Assembly (NCBI RefSeq): GCF_000687935.1
Contig: NZ_JHZZ01000001.1
Location: 1,984,001 to 2,048,000 of the forward strand
Origin: Polaribacter sp. Hel_I_88
GTDB lineage: Bacteria; Bacteroidota; Bacteroidia; Flavobacteriales; Flavobacteriaceae
Length of the DNA: 64,000 nt
Direction of reading: 5' to 3'
Shown: positions 31,239-39,840 of the stretch, one piece after another
Numbering within the stretch: position 1 is the first letter of the stretch
Layout: the number at the start of each line of letters is the position of its first letter
The notes under the pieces: generated by a model
The model's input: the letters and a program-made list of their open reading frames with translations, nothing else
Told to the model about the DNA's origin: nothing
The model's database searches: none
Made by a program: the position numbers and the translations under genes

Positions 31239-31580
31239 ATGGCACACGCACACGAATCACATACTAAAAAAATCTGGAATGTATTTTGGATTTTATCTGC
31301 AATAACTATTGTAGAAGTAGCTTTAGGTATTATAAAGCCAGATGTTTTACATTTAACTAGTATTTTAGGAACAAGTCCTTTAAACTGGATATTTATTATT
31401 TTAACGTTAGCAAAAGCTTATGGAATTACTTGGGCTTTTATGCACATGGATAGCGAAAAGAAATGGTTTAGAAGAGCAGTCGTTTGGACAACTGTATTTT
31501 TAGTCTGTTACTTTGTAACCTTATTTCTTATAGAAGGAGGTTACTTGCATAGCACTCTAGCACCACTTGTAAAATGGTAA
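31239..31580 (+). CDS. Cytochrome c oxidase subunit IV-like protein
   Basis: 113 residues from the ATG at 31239 (MAHAHESHTKK); the frame opens earlier at 31179, but that stretch is repeat-like and has no membrane-protein character. Three TM helices: WNVFWILSAITIVEVALGI, LNWIFIILTLAKAYGITWAFMHM and VVWTTVFLVCYFVTLFLIEGG. Fits the prokaryotic oxidase subunit IV family; helps assembly or stability of the oxidase. Ends at a strong terminator, so genes beyond may be partly uncoupled. Confidence 0.9.
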   Translation: MAHAHESHTKKIWNVFWILSAITIVEVALGIIKPDVLHLTSILGTSPLNWIFIILTLAKAYGITWAFMHMDSEKKWFRRAVVWTTVFLVCYFVTLFLIEGGYLHSTLAPLVKW

Positions 31581-31591
31581 TAAACAAATAT

Positions 31592-31618
31592 AAAAGGTGG
31601 TTTTAACCACCTTTTTTT
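31592..31618 (+). terminator. Terminator after the subunit IV gene
   Basis: AAAAGGTGGTT (31592-31602) pairs with AACCACCTTTT (31605-31615), followed by more T. Confidence 0.8.
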
Positions 31619-31693
31619 ATAGAATAAATATTTTATGCAAGCCTTTGATTGTTTGTATAACAAAGTAAGATTCTCAAAATTAATTTCTAACAG

Positions 31694-32365
31694 ATGAAAT
31701 TTTTCACAAAAAAAAGGGTTGTATTATTTTTACTTTTTATTTTTCCTTTACTATGTTTTTTGCTGCTTTCTTTAGGTGAAAATAATTTCACAAAATTACC
31801 TGTAGTTAAAGAAAACCTTATTGATGTTTCTGAAATTGATGCAACTAATTCAGCAAAGCTTAAAGAAAATGTTACTGTTCTTTGTTTTTTAGGGAATGAT
31901 ATCAATAAAATCAAATCGGGTGTCTTAAATTTAAATGAAAAAATTTATAAAAAATTTATCGATTATAAAAAATTTCAAATTATCGCTATTTACCCTGCAG
32001 ACCAAGAACAAGAAGTGCAAAATTTACAGGAAGAAATAGGTGTTTTTACAGATATGCAAAAATGGAATTTTATACCTAGTTCAAAACAAGAAATAGAAGG
32101 TTTTTATCAAACTTTTGGTTTAAATGAATCTTTGGTTAACCTATACACTCCAAATGTATTTTTAATTGATAAAGATGTTAATTTAAGAGGTAGGTTAACG
32201 GATAAAGACAGTAAAGATGGTAAACTTTATGGCTATAATATGAATTCTGTTGCAGTTTTAAACGGAAAACTTATAGATGACATAAAGGTTTTATATTACG
32301 AATATTATGCTGCTTTTAAAGAGAAAAACCAAAATAAAGCAGATAGAAAAGAAGTAGGATTATGA
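31694..32365 (+). CDS. Membrane-anchored thioredoxin-fold-like protein of the oxidase cluster
   Basis: 223 residues: one N-terminal TM anchor (about 9-27) and a periplasmic domain. VTVLCFLGNDI, FQIIAIYPADQEQE and TPNVFLIDKDVNLRGR follow the strand order of a thioredoxin/SCO fold, but no CxxxC or CxxC pair is present, only a single Cys in CFLG. It overlaps the start of the true SCO gene by 4 bp. I infer a catalytically silent SCO-like assembly factor. Confidence 0.72.
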   Translation: MKFFTKKRVVLFLLFIFPLLCFLLLSLGENNFTKLPVVKENLIDVSEIDATNSAKLKENVTVLCFLGNDINKIKSGVLNLNEKIYKKFIDYKKFQIIAIYPADQEQEVQNLQEEIGVFTDMQKWNFIPSSKQEIEGFYQTFGLNESLVNLYTPNVFLIDKDVNLRGRLTDKDSKDGKLYGYNMNSVAVLNGKLIDDIKVLYYEYYAAFKEKNQNKADRKEVGL

Positions 32366-33012
32366 AAAAGAAGTATTCTTATATAGGTGTTGCTTTTATT
32401 ATATTATTATTTGGCATTTATACTGTACCGAAAGTAGTTAGTCGTTTTGAAAGTAACGAACTTTTAAAATTTGGTAAAATTCCAGAATTTGAATTTACAA
32501 ATCAAGAAGGGCAAACAATTACCAACGAAACTTATAAAGACAAAGTGTATGTTGTTGAGTTTTTCTTTACAACTTGTCCAACCATTTGTCCGTTAATGAA
32601 TCAGAAAATGTTAACACTACAAGACGAATTTTTTGGAAATCCAGAATTTGGAATCGCATCAATTTCTATAACACCAGATATTGATACTCCAGCTGTTTTA
32701 AAAGAATATGCAAAAGAAAATGGTATTACTCATAAAAACTGGCATTTATTAACTGGTAAATCAGATGATGTTGTGTATGCACTTGCAAACAATGGTTTTA
32801 AATTGCCAACAGGAAAAGGAGTCTCACAAGATGAGCATAATGGTTTGTATCATTCAGGAAACTTTGCCTTGATAGATAAAAATGGATATATGAGATCTAG
32901 AAAAGATGAGTTTGGTAACCCAATGTTTGTATACAGAGCTCTTGACGAATATGAAATGGAAGATCAAATGAAAGAACTAAAAGAGGATATAAAATTATTA
33001 TTAAATGAGTAG
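32362..33012 (+). CDS. SCO1/SenC family copper chaperone
   Basis: 216 residues: N-terminal anchor (about 7-24) and a periplasmic thioredoxin-like domain. Copper ligands are intact: C72-PTI-C76 in FFFTTCPTICPLMNQ and His164 in GLYHSGNFALID. SCO proteins deliver copper to the CuA site of cytochrome oxidase subunit II. Overlaps its neighbours on both sides by 4 and 8 bp, so expression is tightly coupled. Confidence 0.94.
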   Translation: MKKKYSYIGVAFIILLFGIYTVPKVVSRFESNELLKFGKIPEFEFTNQEGQTITNETYKDKVYVVEFFFTTCPTICPLMNQKMLTLQDEFFGNPEFGIASISITPDIDTPAVLKEYAKENGITHKNWHLLTGKSDDVVYALANNGFKLPTGKGVSQDEHNGLYHSGNFALIDKNGYMRSRKDEFGNPMFVYRALDEYEMEDQMKELKEDIKLLLNE

Positions 33013-33544
33013 TCTAGCCCAAGAAAAAAAGTATAAAAAAATTATAACTGCCTTATCAATTATAATTCCTTTAGCAGTTGCAGCTTTGTTTGGTGTTAAT
33101 TTAAAGGATTTAGGTTTTAATGTAGAGCCTTTAAGTTTTTTACCACCAATTTATGCTACTACAAACGCGCTAACAGCAGTTTTATTAGTAGCAGCAGTTA
33201 TCGCCATAAAAAATGGTAATAAGAAATTACATGAGCAGTTAAATACAGTTGCAATTGCTTGTTCCTTAGCTTTTTTGTTGATGTATATTGCATATCACAT
33301 GACTTCTAACTCTACCACATTTGGTGGAGAAGGAGCTATAAAATACATCTACTATTTTATTTTAATTACACATATTATTTTATCTGTAATAGTAATTCCA
33401 TTTGTGCTTTTAACCTATATGAGAGCAAAATTGGGTAATTTCGCTCAACATAAAAAGATCGCTAGAATTACTTTTCCTATTTGGTTATATGTTGCTATTA
33501 CTGGTGTAATTGTATATTTAATGATATCTCCTTATTATGTTTAA
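33005..33544 (+). CDS. DUF420 membrane protein
   Basis: 179 residues with five TM helices. DUF420 proteins are related to CtaM-like oxidase assembly factors. The segment LPPIYATTNALTAVLLVAAV with LHEQLNTVAIACSLAFLLMY is typical; histidines in YIAYHMTSNSTTFGG and AQHKKIARITFPIWLYV are the conserved ones. Overlaps the SCO gene by 8 bp and the next small gene by 8 bp. Confidence 0.9.
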   Translation: MSSLAQEKKYKKIITALSIIIPLAVAALFGVNLKDLGFNVEPLSFLPPIYATTNALTAVLLVAAVIAIKNGNKKLHEQLNTVAIACSLAFLLMYIAYHMTSNSTTFGGEGAIKYIYYFILITHIILSVIVIPFVLLTYMRAKLGNFAQHKKIARITFPIWLYVAITGVIVYLMISPYYV

Positions 33545-33755
33545 AAAAACCGTATTCTTAATTTTATTATTGTTGTTAACTGTACAATCATCATATGCTC
33601 AATGTGCTATGTGTAAGGCAGTTGTAGAAACAGGAGATACAGAAATGGCTGAAGGAGTTAATAACGGCATTTCTTATTTAATGGTTTTTCCTTATTTGTT
33701 GGTTGGGGTTTTAGGTTACACTTTATATAGATATAAAAAGAAAGCTGAAAATTAA
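33537..33755 (+). CDS. Small membrane protein with CxxC
   Basis: 72 residues: a cleavable signal (ends SSYAQ), a CAMC motif right after it, and one TM helix (about 45-63). Likely a periplasmic-facing small protein that binds a metal or has a redox pair; its place at the end of the oxidase assembly operon points to copper handling. Family name not recalled with certainty. Confidence 0.8.
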   Translation: MFKKTVFLILLLLLTVQSSYAQCAMCKAVVETGDTEMAEGVNNGISYLMVFPYLLVGVLGYTLYRYKKKAEN

Positions 33756-33827
33756 CATTTTAATAATAGTAAAATGCTGTAACATATTTTACTTTTGGTC
33801 GTCTTATAAGTAACTATTTAAATAAAA

Positions 33828-33835
33828 TATCTTTG
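33828..33835 (+). promoter_or_regulatory. -7 box (TATCTTTG) for the TolC gene
   Basis: TAnnTTTG match 46 bp before the TTG start codon of the TolC-family gene. Confidence 0.5.
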
Positions 33836-33880
33836 TTTTTTTTAGTTTTTAATAAATAATCAACCAAAAATAATTACGTT

Positions 33881-35212
33881 TTGAAAATTAAACTTATAGT
33901 ATTAGTAGCGTTAATGACTTCTATAGCTACTTTTTCTCAAAAAAAATGGACACTTAAAGAGTGTGTAGACGAAGCTTTAAGAAAAAACATTTCTATTCAA
34001 CAAAACAAACTAAGTCTTGAATTAGCCAAAAAAGATGTTGAAATTGCCAAAGGAAATTTTTTACCAAATTTAAATGCTAATACTGGTGGAAATTTAAACT
34101 TCGGAACTGGTTTTGACCCTGTATCTCAAGATAGGGTTAATACAAGTTTTTTTGGAGGTTCTATAGGAGCAAGCTCTGGTATTACTGTTTTTAACGGTTT
34201 TAGAAATACAAACATTTTTAAACAGGCTCAATTAGGCGTAGAATCTAGCTTATTAGATTTAAAAAAGATTGAAAATGATATTTCTTTATTTGTTGTAAAC
34301 GGGTACTTAAACGTATTATTTGCTAAAGAAAATTTAAGCGCGGCTAAAGTTCAATATGAAATAAGTAGAACTCAAATTGAAGCTGCAGAAAGTAGATTTA
34401 AAGCAGGTGTTATACCAAAAGGAGACTTATTAAATACACAATCTACAGCAGCTACTAATTTACAAACGGTTGTTACTCAAGAAAATGCTTTAGATTTGGC
34501 GTTGTTAAATTTAGCACAGCTATTACAAGTTTCTGCAGATAATTTTGATGTAGCTCCAGTAGATGTTGGTACACCATCTGCTAATTTATTTTATAAAAAT
34601 TCATCATCAGTATATGACAAATCTTTAGATAGATTGCCAGAAATTGCTAGAGCAAAATTAGCTATTGAAAATGCTGATTTTAATATTGAAATTGCAAAGG
34701 CATCTTTTTTACCTTCAATTACTGCATCTGCAGGCTTGTCTACTAATTATGGTTACAATTTAAATTTACCTCCTGGTTTTTCTAATAATGCATTTTTTGA
34801 TCAATTAAGTGATAACTTAGGTTATGGACTTGGTTTTAATATAAGTATTCCAATTTTTAATCGTTTTCAGACAAAAAATAGAGTTTCACAATCAATCATC
34901 AATAAAGATATTTCTGAAACTAGGTTAGAAAGCGAAAAATTGAATTTAAAACAAACTATAGAACAATCTTTTTTAGATGTTAAAACAGCATTAAAAACTT
35001 TCGAAGCTTCAAAAATATCTTTAGAAGCGCAACAAGAAGCATTTAAAAATGCTCAAGAAAGCTATAATTTTGGAGCAATGACACAATTTGATTTCGATCA
35101 AATAAGAGCACGATTGGTAAATGCAGAAGCTGCTTTAATACGTTCTAAGTATGATTATGTTTTTAAAACGAAAGTATTGCAATTTTATGCTGGAGATTTA
35201 GTTTTAGAATAA
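33881..35212 (+). CDS. TolC-family outer-membrane efflux protein
   Basis: 443 residues. Starts with TTG: no in-frame ATG gives a complete signal peptide, while the TTG yields MKIKLIVLVALMTSIATFSQ. The rest has the two-fold coiled-coil and barrel repeat of OEP proteins (WTLKECVDEALRKNISIQQ at the front; QESYNFGAMTQFDFDQIRARLVNAE near the end). Forms the outer-membrane exit duct for RND or type I pumps. No membrane-fusion or pump gene is adjacent here. Confidence 0.93.
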   Translation: MKIKLIVLVALMTSIATFSQKKWTLKECVDEALRKNISIQQNKLSLELAKKDVEIAKGNFLPNLNANTGGNLNFGTGFDPVSQDRVNTSFFGGSIGASSGITVFNGFRNTNIFKQAQLGVESSLLDLKKIENDISLFVVNGYLNVLFAKENLSAAKVQYEISRTQIEAAESRFKAGVIPKGDLLNTQSTAATNLQTVVTQENALDLALLNLAQLLQVSADNFDVAPVDVGTPSANLFYKNSSSVYDKSLDRLPEIARAKLAIENADFNIEIAKASFLPSITASAGLSTNYGYNLNLPPGFSNNAFFDQLSDNLGYGLGFNISIPIFNRFQTKNRVSQSIINKDISETRLESEKLNLKQTIEQSFLDVKTALKTFEASKISLEAQQEAFKNAQESYNFGAMTQFDFDQIRARLVNAEAALIRSKYDYVFKTKVLQFYAGDLVLE

Positions 35213-35232
35213 TTAAAAAAAAATAACGATTC

Positions 35233-35264
35233 AAAACCTCACTAATTTTAGTGAGGTTTTCTTT
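35233..35264 (+). terminator. Terminator after the TolC gene
   Basis: AAAACCTCACTAA (35233-35245) pairs with TTAGTGAGGTTTT (35248-35260), then CTTTT. Confidence 0.85.
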
Positions 35265-35269
35265 TGATT

Positions 35270-35277
35270 TATATTTG
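35270..35277 (+). promoter_or_regulatory. -7 box (TATATTTG) for tsaB; decides the start codon
   Basis: TATATTTGCA lies inside the longest reading frame, so the TTG at 35264 cannot be the start. The next fitting start is TTG at 35294, giving a leader of about 10 nt. Confidence 0.6.
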
Positions 35278-35293
35278 CAAAAACAATAAGATT

Positions 35294-35980
35294 TTGAGCA
35301 TCATTTTAAATATAGAAACTGCCACAAAAAACTGTTCTGTTAGTATTGCAGAAAATGGAAACATAATTGCTATTAAAGAATTAAATAATGGCAATTATTC
35401 TCATGCAGAAGTATTACATCCATTTATTGTTGATGTTTTAAAGGAGGCTAGTTTAACTTCAAAAGAAATAGATGCTGTTGCAGTAAGTAAAGGGCCAGGT
35501 TCCTATACAGGTTTAAGAATAGGAGTTTCTGCTGCAAAAGGTTTATGTTTTGCTTTTGATAAACCTTTAATTTCTATTGATACTTTAACATCCTTATCGC
35601 ATGCAGTTTCTATCGATTCTGGTTTTATAATACCCATGATTGATGCAAGAAGAATGGAGGTTTATGGAGCTGTTTACAATAACCATAATCAACAGGTTAG
35701 AGATATAAAGGCAGAGATTATTGATAAAAATTCTTATGCTAAATATTTAGATCTTGATAAAGTTTATTTTTTAGGTGATGGTTCTCAGAAGTGCAAATCA
35801 ATAATTACACATAAAAATGCTGTTTTTGTGGATGATACATATCCATCAGCAAAAGAAATGGCACAATTATCTTTTGTTAAATACCAAAAAAGCGACATAG
35901 AAAATGTCGCTTATTTTGAACCTTTTTATTTAAAAGATTTTATTGTAATTCCTGAAAAGAAAAAGAAGCCTACTTTTTAA
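35294..35980 (+). CDS. tsaB: tRNA threonylcarbamoyladenosine biosynthesis protein TsaB
   Basis: 228 residues from a TTG start at 35294 (MSIILNIETATKNCSVSI, the normal N-terminus of the family). TsaB is the non-catalytic partner of TsaD in making t6A37 on ANN-decoding tRNAs. ASKH-fold motifs: IETATKNCSV, YSHAEVLHP (in place of the fuller HSE-type motif), SKGPGSYTGLRIGVSAAKGL. Convergent with the next gene, with a 4-bp overlap of the stop codons. Confidence 0.94.
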   Translation: MSIILNIETATKNCSVSIAENGNIIAIKELNNGNYSHAEVLHPFIVDVLKEASLTSKEIDAVAVSKGPGSYTGLRIGVSAAKGLCFAFDKPLISIDTLTSLSHAVSIDSGFIIPMIDARRMEVYGAVYNNHNQQVRDIKAEIIDKNSYAKYLDLDKVYFLGDGSQKCKSIITHKNAVFVDDTYPSAKEMAQLSFVKYQKSDIENVAYFEPFYLKDFIVIPEKKKKPTF

Positions 35981-36645
35981 AGTGAGTTGAAATAGGTTAC
36001 AATCTTTTTTAAATCTTCTAAATCTTTATTATTTAGCCTATTACTTTTCATATAATTTTTAATTTCTGATTCTTTTCCGTCGAAAATAGCATAGAATTTT
36101 CTCTTATTACTTGGGACTTCTATAATACTATTATTATCAAATTTTATATAAAATATATCATCATTTCTAATAAAATCTGCTTTTTTACCAGCTACATAGC
36201 TGTTTACAGGAGGTTTTTCTTCTTGGTACGTTACAGTTTGTCTTGATAATAACTGATTTTTTCCTTCATTATGAACTATAAAGTATTTTAAATCATTATT
36301 AAGCTCAAAAAGCTTGTATTTAGTATTCAAATTTTGGAATACAATTGTTCTGTCATTTATCTTCTTCAAATATAATAATTGATCATTCTTAGAAAATTCC
36401 ATTTCATCTCTGTACATATTATACCTTAGAAAAAATGTTTCAACAATATCATCTACATTGGCTGCCAAATAGCTTGTAGTGATATACATTTTAGGTGCTA
36501 ATTCCTTAAATTCTTCGGATTTATCAATTTCTGTATTTGGATTAAAAATTGTGTTATATGAAGTTCCACTACCAGTAGTAATTCCCCCAACTTGAGAGAA
36601 AGCTAGTGCAGGTAACATTAAAATTGCTATAAAAATTTTTTTCAT
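35977..36645 (-). CDS. Hypothetical exported protein
   Basis: 222 residues from the ATG at 36645 (MKKIFIAILMLPALAFSQ signal peptide); the frame extends 12 codons further upstream without a better start. The mature protein is soluble with alternating charged and hydrophobic residues, without cysteines or known motifs. Not recognised. It sits 39 bp downstream of mscS and may share its transcript. Confidence 0.75.
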   Translation of the reverse strand: MKKIFIAILMLPALAFSQVGGITTGSGTSYNTIFNPNTEIDKSEEFKELAPKMYITTSYLAANVDDIVETFFLRYNMYRDEMEFSKNDQLLYLKKINDRTIVFQNLNTKYKLFELNNDLKYFIVHNEGKNQLLSRQTVTYQEEKPPVNSYVAGKKADFIRNDDIFYIKFDNNSIIEVPSNKRKFYAIFDGKESEIKNYMKSNRLNNKDLEDLKKIVTYFNSL

Positions 36646-36684
36646 AATATATTTAGTTTTTATTTGTTTAATTAATATCAATAA

Positions 36685-37491
36685 CTATGCCTTTTTTACA
36701 ATATTTACGTTATGAGGATAAGGTATTTCAATACCAGCTGCATCAAAAGCTTCTTTAGTTTGTTCCATAACATCAAATTTTACTGCCCAATAATCTTCCT
36801 TTTTAACCCAAGCTCGTGTAAAAAAGTTAATAGAACTATCACCCAATTCAGATAAATTTACAGCAGTTGCAGGTTCTTTTAAAATTAATGGATGTTTGTT
36901 TAAGATACCGAAAATAATATCTTTTGTTTTTTTAATATCAGAATCATAACCAACACCAAAAGTAAAATCTACTCTACGTGTAGCTTCTGTACTGTAATTT
37001 ACAATATTTCCGTTAGAAAGTGCTCCATTTGGAATAATTACTTCTTTATTATCTGTAGTATTTAACTTGGTTGTAAATATTTCGATTTCTTTTACAGTTC
37101 CACTTTCTCCTTGAGCTTCTATAAAATCACCAATTTTTATCGGTTTAAAAATCATGATTAATATACCACCAGCAAAATTACCTAAAGAACCTTGTAAGGC
37201 TAATCCTATAGCTAAACCAGCAGCTGCAATAATTGCTGCAAAAGATGTTGTTGCAACGCCCAATTGAGAGATTACAGTAATAAATAAAAGTATTTTTAAA
37301 ATCCAACCTAAAAGATTTCCTAAAAATTTTTGAAGTGTTAAGTCAACACCTCTTTTTTGCATTAACTTTCTTGAAGATTTTATAACTATTTTAATTACAT
37401 ATAAGCCAATAAGTAGTATTAATAATGCAGTTATTACTTTAGGTGCATATAAAAATAATAGATCTTGAGCTGTTTTAATAAATTCTTCCAT
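36685..37491 (-). CDS. mscS: Small-conductance mechanosensitive channel
   Basis: 268 residues, MscS size. Three TM helices; TM3 has the glycine/alanine pore-lining run FAAIIAAAGLAIGLALQGSLG followed by NFAGGILIMIFKPIKIGDFIE, and the cytoplasmic beta domain has IIPNGALSNGNIVNYS. Opens under membrane tension to release solutes during hypo-osmotic shock. A TATTTTTG -7 box (37518-37525, minus strand) precedes it. Confidence 0.95.
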   Translation of the reverse strand: MEEFIKTAQDLLFLYAPKVITALLILLIGLYVIKIVIKSSRKLMQKRGVDLTLQKFLGNLLGWILKILLFITVISQLGVATTSFAAIIAAAGLAIGLALQGSLGNFAGGILIMIFKPIKIGDFIEAQGESGTVKEIEIFTTKLNTTDNKEVIIPNGALSNGNIVNYSTEATRRVDFTFGVGYDSDIKKTKDIIFGILNKHPLILKEPATAVNLSELGDSSINFFTRAWVKKEDYWAVKFDVMEQTKEAFDAAGIEIPYPHNVNIVKKA

Positions 37492-37517
37492 TGTTTATAT
37501 TATATTTTAATTTGAAA

Positions 37518-37525
37518 CAAAAATA
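37518..37525 (-). promoter_or_regulatory. -7 box (TATTTTTG) for mscS
   Basis: TAnnTTTG match on the minus strand, 27 bp upstream of the mscS ATG. Confidence 0.5.
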
Positions 37526-37553
37526 ACAGTTTACATTTAAAAAGAAGAAAATA

Positions 37554-37910
37554 TTAAAGTAATAAAACAGATAAAATACTTAAAAAGGCTGGTATGGTTT
37601 GGATGTATAAAATTTTAATAGAATTAGTAGAATATGCACCATAAATACCAGCTATACAAATACATATTAAAAAGAATAAAGCAACGTCTAATTTACTGCT
37701 AACTATAGACCAAATTAGGCCAGCTGCTAAAAAACCATTATACAAACCTTGATTGGCAGCCATAATTTTAGTTTCTTCAGCAAATTTTTCATTTTTAAGA
37801 TTAAAAGCTTTTATTCCTTTTTTCGATGTCCAAAGGACCATTTCTAAATAGAGAATATAAATGTGAATTAAAGAAACTAATCCTATCAAAATAATTTGTA
37901 GAGTATTCAT
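37554..37910 (-). CDS. DUF1304 membrane protein
   Basis: 118 residues, four TM helices. The pattern HIYILYLEMVLWTSKKGIKAF in helix 1 and MAANQGLYNGFLAAGL in helix 2 is typical of DUF1304. Function unknown. It follows dodecin by 15 bp and probably shares its transcript. Confidence 0.88.
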   Translation of the reverse strand: MNTLQIILIGLVSLIHIYILYLEMVLWTSKKGIKAFNLKNEKFAEETKIMAANQGLYNGFLAAGLIWSIVSSKLDVALFFLICICIAGIYGAYSTNSIKILYIQTIPAFLSILSVLLL

Positions 37911-37925
37911 AATTAAAATACGTAT

Positions 37926-38126
37926 TTAATTTACTTCGAAAGTAATTTTTACATTAACCCTAAACTCAGTAATTATATTGTCGTTTACTACAGCACTTTG
38001 CGATTGCACAAAAACAGATTTTATATTTTGTATTGATTTTGCTGCATTTTTTACAGCTTTTCTGGTTGCTTCTTCCCAGCTTTTGTTTGAATTTGCTAAT
38101 ACTTCTATAACTTTCATAACAGCCAT
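37926..38126 (-). CDS. Dodecin family protein
   Basis: 66 residues, the full dodecin length. KVIEVLANSNKSWEEATRKAV and the FRVNVKITFEVN strand fit the one-helix, three-strand dodecin fold, which forms a 12-mer shell that stores flavins or CoA. The Trp in KSWEEA is the residue that stacks on flavin in dodecins. ATG at 38126; a second ATG three codons in is possible. Confidence 0.9.
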   Translation of the reverse strand: MAVMKVIEVLANSNKSWEEATRKAVKNAAKSIQNIKSVFVQSQSAVVNDNIITEFRVNVKITFEVN

Positions 38127-38222
38127 AACTTTTTGTTTTAAAATGATTTAATGTAAATATAGATTATTTTTACAATAATATTTAATAGAAAATTCCAATG
38201 TTAATTTAATGTTACCAAATTG

Positions 38223-38253
38223 TTGCTTTATAGTTAGTTTATTTGTATATTTG
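38223..38253 (+). promoter_or_regulatory. Promoter TTG-N20-TATATTTG
   Basis: TTG at 38223-38225 and TATATTTG at 38246-38253 give the full -33/-7 arrangement ahead of the YwqK-like gene (ATG at 38288). Confidence 0.65.
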
Positions 38254-38287
38254 TAATTATAATGTTAACCTTAAAACCAAAGTCACA

Positions 38288-38641
38288 ATGAAAAAATTTT
38301 TATCAATATGTATGTTAAGCATAGCAACTATAGGTTTTTCACAAGATAATAAACCATCATTTAAGGCTGAGGGAGATCTAGTAAAAGCTACGTACTATTA
38401 TGAAGATGGATCAATAAAAACTGAAGGTTTTTTTAAAGATAAAAAACTTACAGGAGAGTGGGTTCGTTTTGATAAAGCTGGTAATAAAACACAATTAGCA
38501 TATTATGAGTCTGGTAAAAAAGTAGGCAAATGGTTTATATGGACTGATGAGGCTTTAAAAGAAATTAATTATGAAAATAATTCAATAGCTTCTGTTAATA
38601 TTTGGAAACCAGAATCTAAAATTGCGCTTAACGAAGATTAA
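38288..38641 (+). CDS. YwqK-like exported protein with MORN-type repeats
   Basis: 117 residues from the ATG at 38288 (signal peptide MKKFLSICMLSIATIGFSQ). Three consecutive MORN-like units follow: ATYYYEDGSIKTEGFFKDKK, GEWVRFDKAGNKTQLAYYES and GKWFIWTDEALKEINYEN. Such proteins are often annotated as YwqK family antitoxins, but there is no partner toxin here and an export signal is present, so an envelope role is more likely. Confidence 0.85.
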   Translation: MKKFLSICMLSIATIGFSQDNKPSFKAEGDLVKATYYYEDGSIKTEGFFKDKKLTGEWVRFDKAGNKTQLAYYESGKKVGKWFIWTDEALKEINYENNSIASVNIWKPESKIALNED

Positions 38642-38663
38642 TTTTTCTCATTAAAAAATATTT

Positions 38664-38700
38664 AAGATCCATTAGAAAATTTCTAATGGATCTTTTTTTG
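38664..38700 (+). terminator. Terminator after the YwqK-like gene
   Basis: Perfect 15-bp arms AAGATCCATTAGAAA (38664-38678) and TTTCTAATGGATCTT (38680-38694), followed by T's. Confidence 0.85.
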
Positions 38701-38999
38701 TTTATATTTTTCTATTCTATTTTCTATACTAGCTATAATTTACAAATTGCCAGATTATATATTAGAAGCTAACATTCTTTATTTATAAACCTATAATCAT
38801 TTTACAGTCATTTTAAAAGAAGATTAAATGCGACTTTGAAGGAATTCATTATGCTTTAATAGATTTAAAAAGATAAAAAAGTAGGAACTAGATTATAATT
38901 AAATATTTTTTACTCATTATAATTTAAAGTATTTATAAGATAATAGTTAACTTAATTAATAATGTATCAACTATAAAAAAGATAAATTTTTAGGAATAA
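38701..38999. other. Gene-free AT-rich spacer
   Basis: About 300 bp between two terminators with no ORF, promoter box or repeat that I can support. Around 38817-38880 two short frames give plausible peptides that end after about 16 codons; too short to call a gene remnant. Confidence 0.5.
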
Positions 39000-39036
39000 A
39001 AAAAGTCGTTTAGAGAAACTCTAAACGACTTTTTTA
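39000..39036 (-). terminator. Terminator of the maeB/ruvA-sprA-tonB gene block
   Basis: AAAAGTCGTTTAGAG (39001-39015) and CTCTAAACGACTTTT (39019-39033) with loop AAA and A/T runs on both sides. Lies 17 bp past tonB on the minus strand. Confidence 0.85.
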
Positions 39037-39052
39037 AAATGTATTATAGTTG

Positions 39053-39778
39053 TTATTCCACAATTAATGTAAAAGGAATACTATACTTTACTCCAACTGG
39101 TTTTCCTCTTTGTTTACCAGGTTTCATAGTTGGTAATTGTTGCATTACACTTATTACCTCACTTTTAATCTTTGGGTGTGGAGCTCTAGTTTGAACATCC
39201 ACAATTTTACCAGTTTTATCAATTTTAAAACTGATAAAAACTCTTTTCTTACCAGGAGCTAAACCAAGTTCATTTGGTAGTTGTGCATCAAACTTTCTAG
39301 AGAAATGTCTTTGTACTTTTTCACTAAAACAAGCTTTTAATTCTTCTTTGTTTCCTTCACAACCAGGAAAAACAGGTACATCTTCAATAATCATAAAACT
39401 TACGTCTTCGATTACTTCTTCTGCTTCAGAAATCTCAACAATTTCATCTACAATTACAGCTTCTGTTTCATCTGTTTCTGTAGTTTCCATCACTGTTTCT
39501 TCGATTTCTTTATCATCTTCAACAATCTCAATTTTTTCTGGAGTTGGTGGTGGTGGTGGTGGTTTTTGTTTTGGAGGTTCAGGTTGTTGCATTACAATTG
39601 GAATATCTTCTTCCATTTCTGATCTCATATCAGCAACAGCCAACTCACCATAGGTTTTGTCGTATGTTTTTTGTTCTATTACAGCATAGGTTACAAATAA
39701 AGCCAATACAAGCCCAATCTGCATAAATATTTTGCTGAAATTTTCTAAATTCGATTTAGGATTTTTTTTAATTTCCAT
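39053..39778 (-). CDS. tonB: TonB-like energy transducer
   Basis: 241 residues: an N-terminal TM helix (about 16-36), a proline-rich spacer (PPKQKPPPPPPTPEK) followed by a long acidic stretch rich in Glu/Val/Thr, and a C-terminal TonB domain from about 155 (PQTNELGLAPGKKRVFISFK-type region ending KPVGVKYSIPFTLIVE). It would couple ExbBD to TonB-dependent receptors such as the SusC in this window. Last gene of the ruvA-sprA-gcvH-vanZ-tonB block. Confidence 0.93.
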   Translation of the reverse strand: MEIKKNPKSNLENFSKIFMQIGLVLALFVTYAVIEQKTYDKTYGELAVADMRSEMEEDIPIVMQQPEPPKQKPPPPPPTPEKIEIVEDDKEIEETVMETTETDETEAVIVDEIVEISEAEEVIEDVSFMIIEDVPVFPGCEGNKEELKACFSEKVQRHFSRKFDAQLPNELGLAPGKKRVFISFKIDKTGKIVDVQTRAPHPKIKSEVISVMQQLPTMKPGKQRGKPVGVKYSIPFTLIVE

Positions 39779-39840
39779 TATTAAACATTTTATAGATTGC
39801 TAATTTAAATAAATTATTGTGTTAAATACAAGTCTTAGCA

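Noticed and set aside
38288..38641. YwqK-like gene as part of a toxin-antitoxin pair
   Set aside because: The protein has an export signal, and there is no companion ORF within the transcription unit; the family name alone does not justify a TA system.
38817..38880. Two short coding-like plus-strand frames in the spacer before the tonB terminator
   Set aside because: Only about 16 codons each, in competing frames, and no recognisable family; indistinguishable from chance.
39348..39653. 101-codon plus-strand ORF with Ser/Thr and Gly runs
   Set aside because: Antisense image of the acidic and proline-rich spacer of tonB; the GGGG run is the reverse of the proline codons.
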